A stretch of 64,000 nt of DNA from Seiridium cupressi (GCA_036674765.1 JARVKI010000017.1:434001-498000); one strand, 5' to 3'. Counted from the stretch's first letter, positions 46,877 through 59,471 are shown. Notes: generated by a model not told the origin, from the sequence alone. Numbers and translations are program-made.

Positions 46877-47238
46877 TTGTAACGAATATACTATCGTCAG
46901 GATAAACCTTAGGATAATACACTGGTGTTGGGTTTATACTAACAGGGTACGTAATGTAAAATAGGAATACTAAATCTTAAGGATAAGAATATAATCGTTA
47001 AGGCTTAATAGGCCTTACTTATGGGTAGATAAATGCTTAGATTAATCACTAAGGTAATAACTATTTATATAAGAAACGTTTATTATATATATATCCATTT
47101 ATTTCCTTACTGATCTTGTTTGCTTATGTCTGCTTATGTCTGTTTAAAGTGTTGATCTTAAGCACTTTTAATTAAAGGCCCTACCGTTTAATTAGAACAG
47201 TGGTACCCACCACTGTTGGTACAAACATTCCTTTAGGC
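46877..47238. repeat. LTR-related repeat, weakly mutated copy
   Basis: Begins TGTAACGAATA and aligns without large gaps to the starts of both 475-bp LTRs (47244 and 54121) over about 260 bp, to about 47140, then diverges. It keeps TG, CA and CC dinucleotides that are TA, TA and TC/TT in the other two copies, so it approximates the unmutated LTR. The boundary at 47238 is set only by the target site of the next element. It may be a truncated or recombinant LTR. Confidence 0.7.
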
Positions 47239-47243
47239 CAGAG
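47239..47243. repeat. Target-site duplication, left copy (CAGAG)
   Basis: The five bases abutting the left LTR. The matching five bases right of the other LTR (54596-54600) are TAGAG, differing by one C-to-T change in a CpA context, as expected if the flank was also mutated. Confidence 0.7.
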
Positions 47244-47718
47244 TATAACGAATATATTATCGTTAAGATAAACCTTAGGATAATATATTAGTATTGGGTT
47301 TATATTAATAAGGTATGTAATATAAAATAGGAATATTAAGTTTTAAAAAATAAGAATATAATCGTTAAGGTTTAATAAGCCTTATTTATAAGTAAATAAA
47401 TATTTAAATTAATTATTAAGGTAATAATTTATTTATATAAAAAGTATTTATCGTATATATATTTATTTATTCCTTTATTAATCTTATTTATTTATATTTA
47501 TTTAGTAAGCGGAATTAATTACGGTTAATATTAATTAGTAAGTTTTATTAATTACTTTTAATCGTTAGCTTTAATTAGTTTTTATCGTTTGCTTTATTTT
47601 TACCGTATTAATATTTGGAATGTTTGCTTTTTACGCGTCCGTTTTTCTTTATTTTGGTCCGTATTCGCGGAATAAGGTTTATTCCGTTCCGGTTCTTTTT
47701 TAACTTATATTCGTAATA
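47244..47718 (-). repeat. 3' LTR (coding orientation minus), 475 bp
   Basis: Direct repeat of 54121-54595 with the same length and many scattered transitions. Ends TATAACGAATA and TTCGTAATA form a short inverted terminal repeat. It is flanked outside by the target duplication at 47239-47243. Confidence 0.88.
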
Positions 47719-47723
47719 TTAGG

Positions 47724-47736
47724 TCTTCTTTTTTTT
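47724..47736 (-). other. Probable polypurine tract
   Basis: An uninterrupted pyrimidine run on the plus strand (purines on the coding strand), five bases inside the 3' LTR, where plus-strand DNA synthesis of an LTR element is primed. Its position supports the minus orientation. Confidence 0.5.
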
Positions 47737-50621
47737 AGCTTAACCCTTTAAGCCCGAGGTTTTATAAATAAGTCGTCGTTATTTATTTCTTTAGTTTAAT
47801 ACGTTTCCCTTTTTTTTTATATTTTTATAATATATATTTATTATATTAAGTTGTATTTAGAAAATTAAATAAAAAAAAAATTCTTTATCGTTTTATTTTA
47901 CCGTTTATTATTATTTTTTTATAAATTCCTTTAATAAATTTAGTTTTAAAGTTATACTTTATATTCGTTATTTTCGTCGCGATTAAAAATATATAATAAT
48001 AAAAGGTTTAGTAAAATGTAAAAAATATATTTACGCTAATTATTTTTACGATAATAACGGGGTCCCGGTTTTTTCTTTTAAGCGTATTATAAAAAAGTAC
48101 CGTTGATTAATATAAGAAAAGCAGGCTATTAAAGGCCACCTTTTGGCTTTTTAATAATAAACGAACGAAGCCATTTCGAGGCTGGTTCGCTTACGAAAAT
48201 AGCGTAAATTTGTTCGTATAAAAGGTGCCGAATTAGTCCGTTAGGGTCTTCGATTTTTAAACGAGCTCGAAAAGCAAGAACGTATGGAGTTAAAAGCTGT
48301 AATCGTCGCGTAGTCGCACGAAGCTGTCGGTATCGTAAATTAAAGCGTTATAAGCTTATCCTTTAACCTTCTAGGCGGCTCTTTAGATTTTAAAAGTATT
48401 ATTTAAAAGCGATATAACCTTTAATATATTTTTTAAATTCTTAAATATTTTTTTTAAATAAGTAGTTTTTTTATTTAACTAGATATTAAAGGCCTTTACT
48501 TTTTTTATAATGCTTTAATATTTTTTTTACTTTATATTCTCGCTAATTTGCTTCGGTTTTTAACGTAATATCGATTTTAACGTTTTTAAACGCCGGTTTA
48601 AATAAGGATATATATACGGTAAAATAGTTCCGCATTATTTTTAATAACGATAATTTAAAATTAATTTTTAAAATAATTTTATCGATTTTAAATAATTTAA
48701 GTTTTTTAAAATTAAATTTATCGTTAAATCGCTTTATTTTAATATTTTTACGTAATAAATAAACTTTATCTCTTTTTATAAAAGTTAATTTTTTAATCCT
48801 TTTTTTATTATAATATTATTTTATTTATTATTAAAAAAATAAAAGTTTTTATTATAAGGATTATTATAATAATTAAAGCTTATCGACGTATTTAATAGCT
48901 TTAAGCGCTTATTTATTATAAAGTAATTCTTTAATAATATTAAAATTATACCCGAAATTAGCGTAAAATAATGTTATTTTAATAAATTTATTAATTACGT
49001 TATTATAAGCAAATTACGTAATTAATAATAATTATACTTAATTATTTTATTTATAATTAACGTAATATTATAAGTATTATTTAAATATTTAATTTATTTA
49101 TTTTATTTATTTATTTATTTATAAATAAAACGCCGTAAATAATTTATATTTAGTTTTTAATTATAATATAAAGAATTATTAAAATTTTAACGTAAAAAGT
49201 TTATTTTTATTAAAGATAAATTCGTTTAGCAGCTTATATTAATTAATTATAATTTTAAAAATAATATAAACGAGTTTTATAACGTCGCTTACTTTTTTAT
49301 ATAAGATAAAATATCCGTATTTTATAAATCGTTCCGTAATAACAAGGATATTATTATATTCCGCGTTTATTATTAATTTTTTTAATAATAATAATTTAAT
49401 AATAAAGTTTATAACGACCGATTTCTAAGCTTTATCGGGTAGTATTATTAATTATAATTCTTCGTACGGTTTATATTAGGATGCCTTAGCTTTATTATAA
49501 AGGTCGTAATTCTTAATAATTTTAAAAACACGCTATTTTAAGTTTTCGCAATTAAACTGCTATTAAATCCTTTTAATAATTTTAAAGATTTTTATATATC
49601 CGTTAAATAATAATTCGTAATATTTTTTAATAAGTTCTTTTCAGAATTTTTTAAAAAGGTATATTTTCTTTTAATATATTAAAACCTCCGTTTTTTAATA
49701 TTTATTATTAATTTTCTCGATTTATATTTTTTATATAGTTATACGGTTAATAACGTATAAGTTTATAATCGGTACGAGGTTTTTTTTTTCGTTAATCGTA
49801 AAGATAATATATATTTTTTTAAGCGCTTTTTAAAAATGGTCCGATTTACAACTTAACGCGTCGGTTTTTTTATTTTTTAATCCCTTTTAATAAATAATAA
49901 TAAAGTTAAAATCTATTAAAAACTTTAATTATCGTATTTATTATTTATTAAATTCTTTATTATTAATAAATAATATTAAATTTTTATAATTAATATAGAT
50001 TTTAATTTAATATATTATTTTATTAAAGTAGTATTTTTATTTTTTAAATGCTTTAATAATTATTATTAATTCTTTATCGTGGATTTAATAGTTAAGCTTT
50101 AGTTTGTTAAGTTTTTTAGAGTAATAAGCGATTAGGTACGATTTCCCGTCGTTTTTTCGCTGGCTGAGTTAACCGCTAATCGTATAATTCGACGCGTTAG
50201 TTTTAACCTCGAATTCTTTATCGGGGTTGGCTATCGCTATAATAAGTTTTTTCGTTATCTTTTTTTTAAGTTTTTTAAACGCTTATTATTCGATATAAAT
50301 TTATTAAAATAATAAGTCCTTTTTAGTTAAGTTCGTTAAAAAGCTTTTTACTTTTGCGAAGTTAAAGATAAATATTTTATAATAATTCGTTAACTTTAGA
50401 AAGGATCGTATATTTATAACGTTTTAAAGCGTTAACCATTTTTTAATTGCTATTATTTTAAAATCCTCTATTTAAACTTCTTTTAAAGATATTATATATC
50501 CTACGAAAGTGACTTTTCGCTAATAGAATTTACTTTTTTTTAAGTTTATTAAAAGGTTTATTTTTTATAGTTTTTTAAATATTATTATAACGTATTATTT
50601 ATATTTTTTAATTATATTTAA

Positions 50622-50711
50622 AAATATAAATATATTATTAAAATAAACTATTATAAACTTATTTAAAACGTTTCGTAATATTATATTAATTATATTTTAA
50701 AAGTTTATAAA
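50622..50711 (-). pseudogene. Reverse transcriptase core remnant
   Basis: Minus-strand translation gives N-V-L-N-K-F-I-I-V-Y-F-N-N-I-F-I-F, with a stop further upstream. It has the pattern of the RT catalytic box in Ty3/Gypsy elements (V-x-Y-x-D-D-I), the two catalytic Asp having become Asn by G-to-A change. No catalytic activity is possible. Confidence 0.65.
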
Positions 50712-53041
50712 TACGTTAATAAATTTAAAAAGTATAATTAAATATTCGAAATATTTATATTTATTACGGAATATTATTTTTTATTCGTCGCCTTTTTTAA
50801 TTTTAATTAATTTATATACGTTAAATAAGTTTAAAGTTATAAACTAATTAACACCGTGTAATTTATTTCGCAAGTTTTTAATTAATAATAAAGGGTATTT
50901 ATTTTTAATCGTAATTTTATTAAGTTTTTAATAATCGATATAAAGCTTTTAATTAAGCTTTTTATCCCTGCTTTTCTTTAATATAAAAAGTATTAAATAT
51001 TTTACGGGTAAAATAAATTCTTTAATTTATCCCTTTAATAATATCTCGTTAAAGTATTTTTTAAATGCTTCCTTATATTATAACCGTATTAAATAAATAA
51101 GTATAAAATATAGTTTTATACCTTTTTTTAAAGGTATTTCGTAATCGAACCTTATATATATTAATAATTTTATATTTAATTTTTTATTAAATAAATCGTT
51201 AAATTCTTTATATTCTTTAAGTATTTTATATATAAATTTCAGCTTAATATCCTTAATTATAACGTAAAATTTAAATATTTTAAACTTATTTAAAAGTCCT
51301 TTTATTAAATATTATTTAAAAGCTAAGTCTCTTTTTAATATATTTTATTAAAATTAGTTTATATTTTAATTTACTCGGGGATTACTCGCTTATAATTAAG
51401 GTATCTTTAAAATTAAATCGTAATTTATAATTTTTATAATATTATACGTAAATCTTTTATTATAATTTTAAATATAAATTTAAATATACGTAATTTTTAT
51501 ATTAACGATTTTATTATTATACGTTATTAATTTTTTATTTATAATTTTAAATTAATAAAGCGTTTTCTTCCGTTTTTATAATATTTAAAACTTATTAACG
51601 ATTTATAATAAAATAAAATTTCCTTAAGCTTTTATATTAATTAAAGCCTTAATATCCTAATTTATAATCCGCACTTTAATCGTAAAGTGGTTATATACGC
51701 TCGTTTTTATAGTATATAAAAACTTAATATTTAACCGTTATTATCCCGTTATATACGGTTTTAATCGTTTTTTAAACGCTTATCGCGTCGGTTATATCGT
51801 CGTCGCTTTTTTTTATTTTTAGCTTCTTAATAAATAAAAGCGTAATTTTCGTATAAATCTTCCCGGTTTTAATATATTAAGAATTTATTATATTTTTATT
51901 TATTAACTCTTTATTTTATTTTTAACTTTATAAAAACTTATAATATTATTCGCGTAAAAGGTATTAATCCTTCGTTTCGTCGTTATATTTAAATATAATC
52001 CGTAATTTTATAAATTTATAATTTAACTTTTTTATTACGTTATTTTTCGAATATTTCTTTAATTAATTTTTTAAAATTGTTTTCTTTTTCCTATTAACTT
52101 ATAATAATACTAGGTAAAAGGGGTTTTAGTTTAATTAAGAGTCGTTTTGCTTTATTATATTCCCTAATCTGTTTTTAAGCTGAGCTTTTCTCGTTAGCGT
52201 GGATTAAGTATTCGTCGATTTTATATTAGTTTTACGTTCGTAACTTTAAAGCGCACTCGCGTATTCTTTATAAGTCGCTGGTAATTACCGCGTATCCTTA
52301 AGGGTTTTTATAAGTAATAATAACGTTTTTTACTTACTTTTTATCTTATAATATCCCGATAAGGTTTAATTTTAGTTTTTCGGGAAAGAATTTATATTTT
52401 AGTTTCTTTTTAAAGTGTTAATTATATAACCGGTTAATATAGCTAATTTATAATAGGTTTATATAGTTTAAGTGTCCCGTTCCTAATTAGGCGTTGTTTT
52501 TAAATACTATATAAGGGGTATAAGCGTTTTTAAACCTATCCTTTATAATAGCTTCTATTAAGACGTTCTTAAGTTTTAAGGCGTTATAAAATGACTTTTT
52601 AAAGATAATTACCGTTTTAAAGTCGTTTTAATATCTAACGGATTACCGTATTATAACGGGAACCTTATTAATTCTTTCCTTAATTAGTCGTAGTTTTAAT
52701 ACGTCGGCTCGATTTAGGTTTTTTTCTTTTTTTTGCTATTATTCCGTACGGCGGATAATAACCTGGTTCTAGTCTAATTTATCTCCGCTTTCGTTGGAAT
52801 ACGCAAAATATCCGTAAATATTAATTCGTCGTTCCGCGGGGCTCCTTCCTATTACCGCGATAGTCTTAGTAGCCGGTATTATAAGGTATTATCCTGCTCC
52901 GTTCTTATTTAATTTATATATTTTATACTAGTCGTTATAATATGCCATTTAAGACAGGCTATCGTGCTTAGCTAGTTTTTTTATAATAAGATTAATTTGT
53001 CGTCTTTTTAAGATTAGTTTAAAAAATCGCTCCTTTTTAAG

Positions 53042-53089
53042 CGAGCGGTATTCGTTAGCAAAATATCCTATCTTTTTATAGTTATAATA
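53042..53089 (-). pseudogene. Gag zinc-knuckle remnant
   Basis: Minus-strand translation reads Y-Y-N-Y-K-K-I-G-Y-F-A-N-E-Y-R-S. The spacing is that of a CCHC knuckle in which all four zinc ligands are now Tyr (TGY or CAY changed to TAY). It lies about 1 kb inside the 5' LTR, as expected for the end of Gag. Confidence 0.65.
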
Positions 53090-54120
53090 CGTTACCGATT
53101 TTTTATCGTATTTACCGTTTTTTTACTTTATAACGTCGAGGTTTATAAATTTATTATATCCTTTATAAGATGTTTTCTCGCGTTATTCGTTTTTTGGGCG
53201 ATATTAATTATTTTATCGTAACCGGTTAGTATTAACTTAAGGCCGTATTTACATATTAATTCGTAGCTTTTTTAATTATCCTCGTTTTTCGAGTTATTTT
53301 TCGTATAAACAGTTATCGATTTTAATAATCCTCTTAATATAAATATTAAAATCGTTTAATCGATCTTTTTTAATAACTTCGTCTTTAATACCTTTTTTAA
53401 GCCTTATATAAAAGAGCGTTATAAAGGTATCGTCGTCGTTTTATTTAGTTTTAAAAGCGATTTATTTAAATTTTAATATATATTTAATTATAAAGTTTTT
53501 TTATTTAAGTTATATAAGCTTTCTTTTTATTATATAAACTTTATTTAAATTGTTAAAAGTAGTTTTAAAACGTCGTTTAAACTTATTATAATTAGCGAAG
53601 ACTTTTTTAATCTTTTCGTTTTTATTATTTTTATTATTATTAAAATAATCTTTTATAATTAGTTTAAATTATTTAAAAACGTTGTTTTTTAAGAATCCGG
53701 TAACGTATAATATTTTATTAGAATTATTATTAATATTATCTTTATAAAAACGTAGGTATATTTTTGCTTAAATGAAAAATCCCTGGACGTTACCGTCCTT
53801 ATTATTATAAAACTATAATGTTAATATTTTATAATTAGTTTTATAAGCGATAAGTGTTATAATAAGGATAACCGCGATTTATTTAACGAATTATTAATTA
53901 TCGTTATAAACACTATCGTAAGCCTATTAAAAGTTAGCTAATTATATTATTAACTCTTATTATTATTATTATATTTAATATATTATACGTAAAGCGTTAA
54001 GTCCGCTAATTGGATTTTTAACGTTATTTCCGTTAAGAGTTTAAAATGCTATTATCGCTTATAAAGTATTACTTAATAATTTTTAAACCGGAATACATAT
54101 TTAAATAAAAATAATTAAAA

Positions 54121-54595
54121 TATAACGAATATATTATCGTTAAAATAAACCTTAAAATAATATATTAATATTAAGTTTATATTAATAAAGTATATAATAT
54201 AAAATAGGAATATTAAGTTTTAAAAAATAAAAATATAATCGTTAAAACTTAATAAGCTTTATTTATAAATAGATAAATATTTAAATTAATTATTAAAATA
54301 ATAACTTATTTATATAAAAAGTATTTATTATATATATATCTATTTATTCTTTTATTAATCCTATTTATTTATATTTATTTAATAAGCGGAATTAATTACG
54401 GTTAGTATTAATTAGTAAGTTTTATTAATTATTTCTAATCGTTAGCTTTAATTAGTTCCTATCGTTTGCCTTATCTCCACCGTACTGGTGTTTAGAATGT
54501 TTGCTTTTTACGCGTCCGTCTTTCTTTATTTTAGTCCGTGCTCGCGGAGTAGGGTTTATTCCGTTCCGGTTCTCTTTTAACCCATGTTCGTAATA
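54121..54595 (-). repeat. 5' LTR (coding orientation minus), 475 bp
   Basis: Direct repeat of 47244-47718. The half nearest the right flank (about 54470-54595) is less mutated than the rest, retaining GC-rich words. It is followed by the right target-site copy. Confidence 0.88.
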
Positions 54596-54600
54596 TAGAG
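54596..54600. repeat. Target-site duplication, right copy (TAGAG)
   Basis: Matches CAGAG at 47239-47243 with one CpA-to-TpA change. Confidence 0.65.
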
Positions 54601-55330
54601 GTGCTGGGCACTTGTTTGTTACCTGCCGGTGTGGTCCGTGCTTCCCGACCGGGCTACGTTCGTAATAGCTGTTTCGTTAAAAAGGGGTATAAGGGGTTTA
54701 TTAATTTCAGGCCTTGCCGGCGTAGTTGTAATAAAGGTTAAATAAGTGGATTACGTCCTTTTAAACGGCTTTTTAACGCTTTTAATAACCTTTTCCCCAC
54801 CTTTTATACTCTTTTATTAGCTTGTTTATAACGTTAAAAATAATTTTATAATAATTATTAAAAAATATTAGATAATAAGTTTATAATATATAATAATTAT
54901 ATTTAAAAGATTTATTTTTAAGGAATTTAAATTAAAGTGCGGCGAAGCCGTAAAAAGTTTTCTACGATATAACTCCGTTACGTTAACGCTTTATTAACGT
55001 TATAACGGCTGCTTTAGCATAGTTATAAATTTATTTTAAATTATTTTTTAAAAATATTTTATTTTTAAGAAAATAATTTAAAACCTAATTATAAATAAAT
55101 TATAAATAATAAATAAAATATAATAAATTATAAAAAATAAACGAAATAAAATAAAATAAAATAAAATAAAATAAAATAAAATAAAATAAAATAAAATAAA
55201 AATAAATTTATAATAAATAAAATAAATTTATAAAATACAAATTAAAATAAAAATAAAAGGAAAAAAAAAGACGAAAAAAAAAGGTCTTTATAATATTCTT
55301 AAAATAGCGAGAACCCACTTTAAAAAGCGC
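54601..55330. other. AT-rich flank of the retrotransposon (older interrupted repeat)
   Basis: The first 250 bp are mixed in composition; from about 54840 the sequence is extremely AT-rich, like the element interior. The retrotransposon therefore appears nested in a previously mutated repeat. No coding remnant could be read. Confidence 0.5.
55144..55203. repeat. (AAAAT)n microsatellite
   Basis: About twelve tandem AAAAT/AAATA units near the right edge of the AT-rich island. Confidence 0.93.
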
Positions 55331-56779
55331 TATACCGGAAACAAAAGTGCCGTTAAACCGGCGGCGGATTGCCGGCCAACAACTTTACCCACCCAATAAG
55401 AGCAACGAAGACGTCGACCCTAACACCGACATTGAGTAGTGTTGAAGGCTAGCACCTCCTCCACCTATAGGTCGCTGGTGGCCAGCTGTTTGACAGCTGG
55501 CTGCCAGGAGGAGCCAGTCAGTGGAGCTTCAGGTACAAGATTTGCACTGGTCGCAATCACAGATTGCGGTCACAGATTCAATACAACACACATGCTAATC
55601 TACTGCTACCCAACTGTTTGACAAGTAGAACTAATGGAATGATATGCAAGGTGGGACAGTGGCCGACATTTTCAGTCGGTGCCTCGCCATTGATAGTTCA
55701 ATATGTGTTATGAAAAGCAATCATAACTGTTTTGAATTCATGCAATCGACGATCATATATTCCGCAATGAGCATTAACAACGCTCGCCGTCTGACCCGGG
55801 AGATCAGCACGCCTAGAAAGAAACATAGCTAGGCAGCGTACGTAATCCTTCCGTGCGGTTGCAGTCGATCCTCTGATCGCAGTCGCATCTATCATTCATC
55901 CCCCACAAAAGCTCCCCAGCTCTCAGCGCCGACCAGGGGTTCGTGTTTCATCGTCGCTCAAGTGCCGCGTCGCGGAAGTCAACCCACCCACTGCGAACCA
56001 TGGGGACCCAATCACCGGCGAAAGCCGCAAACGCGGAGACTAGCCCTTGGTTTGTAGGGATGTGATGGGTTGGCATTATGTAAGGAAACATGCTGGACAG
56101 GGCCTTGAGATGCCAAGCTGTTATAGGACGTTTCTGTATTGTGGATTTCGACCCTACCTAAAAATAAAGTCTATCGTCATTTGAGGATATGGCTTTCGAG
56201 GTGCACAACTTGTCGAGTTTCAGAGATCGGTCGACGAAGTCCGGAAAAGCGGCTTGGGGACATATGTGATTCCAGAACAGCTTGACGCCTGGGGGATAGG
56301 CATGACGAACTTCATGGGTCGATCATCGCGATTGTCGGATCGCTCCATGTCCACGAACCAAGCCGTGCAGGACCGGGCATGGCGATACCCCTCTGGTATG
56401 GCACAATGACCATGCTCAATTCACCTTCGGTGTTGTCTTAATCTCATCTCATTTACGTCCGGGTGTCACCGTACCCATTGTCTCGATACCACTTCGTCTG
56501 ATATTCGATGTGCCATATCGGTAATCATCGGCCGTCCAAGAAAATCCCAGAAGGTTCTCTACTACGCCGATGGTCAAGTCTCACGCGGCTTATGCCTAGG
56601 TAACCACTCCATATGCACGTCTGACGGCACCTTTCCTGCAGTTGGCATTTGCCAAGCACAACTAACCGACTATATCTGTTGCTACCAGTCATTCAAAAGC
56701 CGCTGTTTTCTGGCACCGAAAATCTAAAGGGCAGGTGAGGTTGATGAGATACAACCTAGCTCACCCAGGTAGAGACTCG
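55331..56779. other. Region right of the AT-rich island
   Basis: 1.45 kb of normal composition up to the GH92 stop. Short frames at 55439-55832 have no motif. Nothing supportable besides the GH92 3' UTR. Confidence 0.45.
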
Positions 56780-59471
56780 TTAGAATTCGCTATAGCTAGT
56801 CGATAGACTCGGTGGCAGATCACCATCTGCCGTTCCCCATGTGCTTTCGTCCTTGCCGAGTGTCAGCTCTAGCATGCCACCGTTCAAGAAAAAGTTATGT
56901 GTAATCCAATTCTTCGTGTATGGTTTTCCATCTAGCGTCGCGCTTTGTATGTAGATCGCCTTATAGGTTGGGTCGAAATTGCGGTTTCTGATGATAGCCT
57001 GCTTGCCCGTCGGCGTGTGCAGCCTCACTTCCCTGAAGAGTGGCGGCGTTATGAGGTACACATTCTGACCTGCGACAGGGAAGAAGCCCATGAAGGCAAA
57101 TGCGGTGAAAGCCCCCATGGCGCAGTCGTCGTTGCCGGGTATTCCATTAATACTGCTGTTGAACTGACTGGGAATGTATTGGTGAACCCAGTAGGAACTC
57201 AAGCCAGGTCTTCCTCCGTAATGGAACTGATAAGTTGGAAGGAAGGACTGCTCATTGCCCATGTATATGATACCGGATGAGTGGAAGTACTCCAACCTTC
57301 GAATAAAAGCTTCTTTTCCTCCCAAAATTCCGACCAACGATGCCATGTCTTGCGGCACGTAGAATGTGTATAGCCACGGATTTCCTTCGTACGTATCGTA
57401 ACGAGTGTCGAAATAGCAGACGTGTTGTTCGTAGATTGGACTACAGAGGCGCGTGTTTTGGCTTATAAAGCTGCCGTTGGTCAAACGCGGTTGGAGGAAA
57501 CCTTGAAAGGGACTGTCAATCACAGTCCCATCGGTTTGCACGTAGCGATCGACTTGCTCAGGGTTGTACAAGTTCCTCCAGTTCCTGCTTCTTTCGAGAT
57601 ATTTCTCCTCATCCGTGGTGTGTCCGAGTCCCCTAGCCATGAGTGCGATTGAGAAGTCGTCGTAGGCGTACTCGACAGTCCTGGAAATCGATCGTGACAT
57701 CGGCCCTGTACCGTTCCTATCTATATCATCATGCGGAATGTATCCATACTCTTTCCACGCCTCAGTGTTCCCTCTTCCTACGCTAGTCCAATCTCTTGGC
57801 TCGATTTCAGCATCTTTTACTACAGCTTCATAAGCCAGATTCCAATCAATTCCGTCGGTTGGGTTCTTGGCGAAAGCATCGGCCAGAACCACATCCGCAT
57901 TAGAGCCACCTTGTGTATAACCCTGAGAGAAGCTCATACGACAATCTGGCAGATAGCCTTCGTGCTTGTAGATATCCAACAAGGCCCGTATCATTCGAGT
58001 TTGCTCGCCGGGATCTATGATCGTCAGAAGAGGGTGTTGCGCTCTGAATGAATCCCAGATACAGTAGAAAGAGTCGAAATACGGCTCGCTCGAGTTCCAC
58101 AGTGGGTTCTCCCCTGTGTAGTCCTGAGGCGACAGGAGAGCACGGTAAAGCCCAGACCAGAAGGTCTTCAGCAGGTCATCGTTGACCCCAAAATGATCCA
58201 CTTCAATAACCGCCATTTTGTCGACCCAGGCTTCCTCAGCAGCCTTAACAGCTTGGCCGAATTCGAAAAAAGGAATTTCATCTTCGGCATTCTGACATGC
58301 CTGCTCCACCGAGATAAACGAGAGTCCCACTCTGGCAATCAGGCGATCCTTGGTAGGCACGTCAAAATGTATCCATGCGCCGACTGAGTTGCCAAAAAGA
58401 GGAGATGCGCTTGTTCCATCGCCTAATGACTTGACAGTCTCGTTCGCAGAAATATCTATAAATGTTCCCGTTTTGCGTATGGCAGCCCCTCGAAAGTCAG
58501 CGCAAAAGTGAGCTGTGTATTTCCCTCTGCCAAACGACGGACTGAAGGTACCATTTCCTACTATCCTTCCACTCTCTGGATCGACCTCAATATTTCCGCC
58601 ATACCTGGAGCCTGCAAGGTCGGTGAGGTCGATTAAAGCCAGCGGCTTGGGAGGCGCCGAAACCATATTCGATTGAGCCTCAGAATCAGTAGCTATGTTA
58701 AATCTGTAGAGAGTCGCGTGCTTCGTTGCAGCCATTTCAGCATGGACTGTATTGTCTAGTCCTATACTAAAATAGCCGGGCCGCGCCTCAGCAGATCCAT
58801 TCTCCCTGCTGGTAGCTCTGAGTATCTTGCTGAATTGGCACTGCTTGAAATCATCTTCCGGGCAACCTGGATGAACGAAGAGAGGAAAATTCCCTAATGA
58901 TGGCGACTAGGCTAGATTAACAATGCGCTCCGTTAGGGTCATACGATCACTTACGCCGCCGGTGCCTGAATACTCAATTAACGATAGACCACTCCATCAT
59001 AGACAATGAACACTTACCAGAGTCATGTAGATGTGAAAAGCCTGTTATCTTGGAATCGTCCGATACGAAACCAGCTGCAGCCTCTCCACTACTTACGTCG
59101 GCCACCGCCTTGGCCATGCCTGCATATTGAGTATCTGAGTATTGGGGGGAATATCGCACGATTGGAGTAGTGCTTCTCACCATAGGGAAGCGTCGCCCCA
59201 GGAAAAACATGACCTGCTTAGGTATCAGTATTCCCAATAGACCAGAGTTTTAGTGACCCAACTTACCCCCATTGACCGTTCCAATGAGCGGATCAATATA
59301 TCTCAGTATGTCTGCACCAGTGCTCATTCTTGTACCTACTATAGGTGAGAAGAAACTGCCGGAAGATCGTCCGTTACTAGACGATAGCAAAGTCCAGACG
59401 AAGAGCAAACACACGCTGGCAAATGCCAGTATCCGCTGCAAACGCGGTACACTTCTCAAGAAAGGCGCCAT
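56780..59471 (-). CDS. GH92 exo-alpha-mannosidase (five exons, one of 11 nt)
   Basis: Exons: 59471-59267, 59213-59181, 59119-59018, 58965-58955 and 58906-56780; introns 53, 61, 52 and 48 bp; 825 residues. An N-terminal hydrophobic segment at about residues 13-30 (L-A-F-A-S-V-C-L-L-F-V-W-T-L-L) is a signal peptide or type II anchor. Exon joints rebuild the GH92 signatures: Y-I-D-P-L-I-G-T-V-N-G-G-H-V-F-P-G-A-T-L-, then P-Y-G-M-A-K-A-V-A-D, and G-F-S-H-L-H-D-S-G-T-G-G-S-P-S-L-G-N-F-P. Later motifs include Y-L-P-D-C-R-M-S-F-S-Q-G-Y-T-Q-G-G-S-N-A-D and T-V-E-Y-A-Y-D-D-F. GH92 enzymes are calcium-dependent inverting alpha-mannosidases (1,2-, 1,3- and other linkages) acting on N-glycans or mannans. 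The GH125 gene lies 0.8 kb upstream in the same orientation, suggesting a joint role in mannan breakdown. Confidence 0.92.

Larger units (their letters stand above)
47244..54595 (-). mobile_element. RIP-mutated Ty3/Gypsy-like LTR retrotransposon
   Basis: 7352 bp bounded by two direct repeats of exactly 475 bp and a 5-bp target duplication. LTR ends read TA...TA, consistent with TG...CA after C-to-T mutation on both strands. The coding strand is minus. A Gag zinc-knuckle remnant at 53042-53089 and an RT core remnant at 50622-50711 come in the order 5' LTR, gag, RT, then about 2.9 kb (room for RNase H and integrase) before the 3' LTR. A purine-rich tract on the minus strand (47736-47724) sits next to the 3' LTR where a polypurine tract belongs. 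The interior is extremely AT-rich, and no frame longer than about 60 codons survives. The element is inactive. Ty3/Gypsy assignment rests on the RT motif environment and gene order; integrase was not localised. Confidence 0.85.

Noticed and set aside
48100..48320. Possible integrase/chromodomain-like segment near the 3' LTR of the retrotransposon
   Set aside because: The sequence is less AT-rich and partly open on the minus strand, but no integrase or chromodomain residues could be read with confidence.
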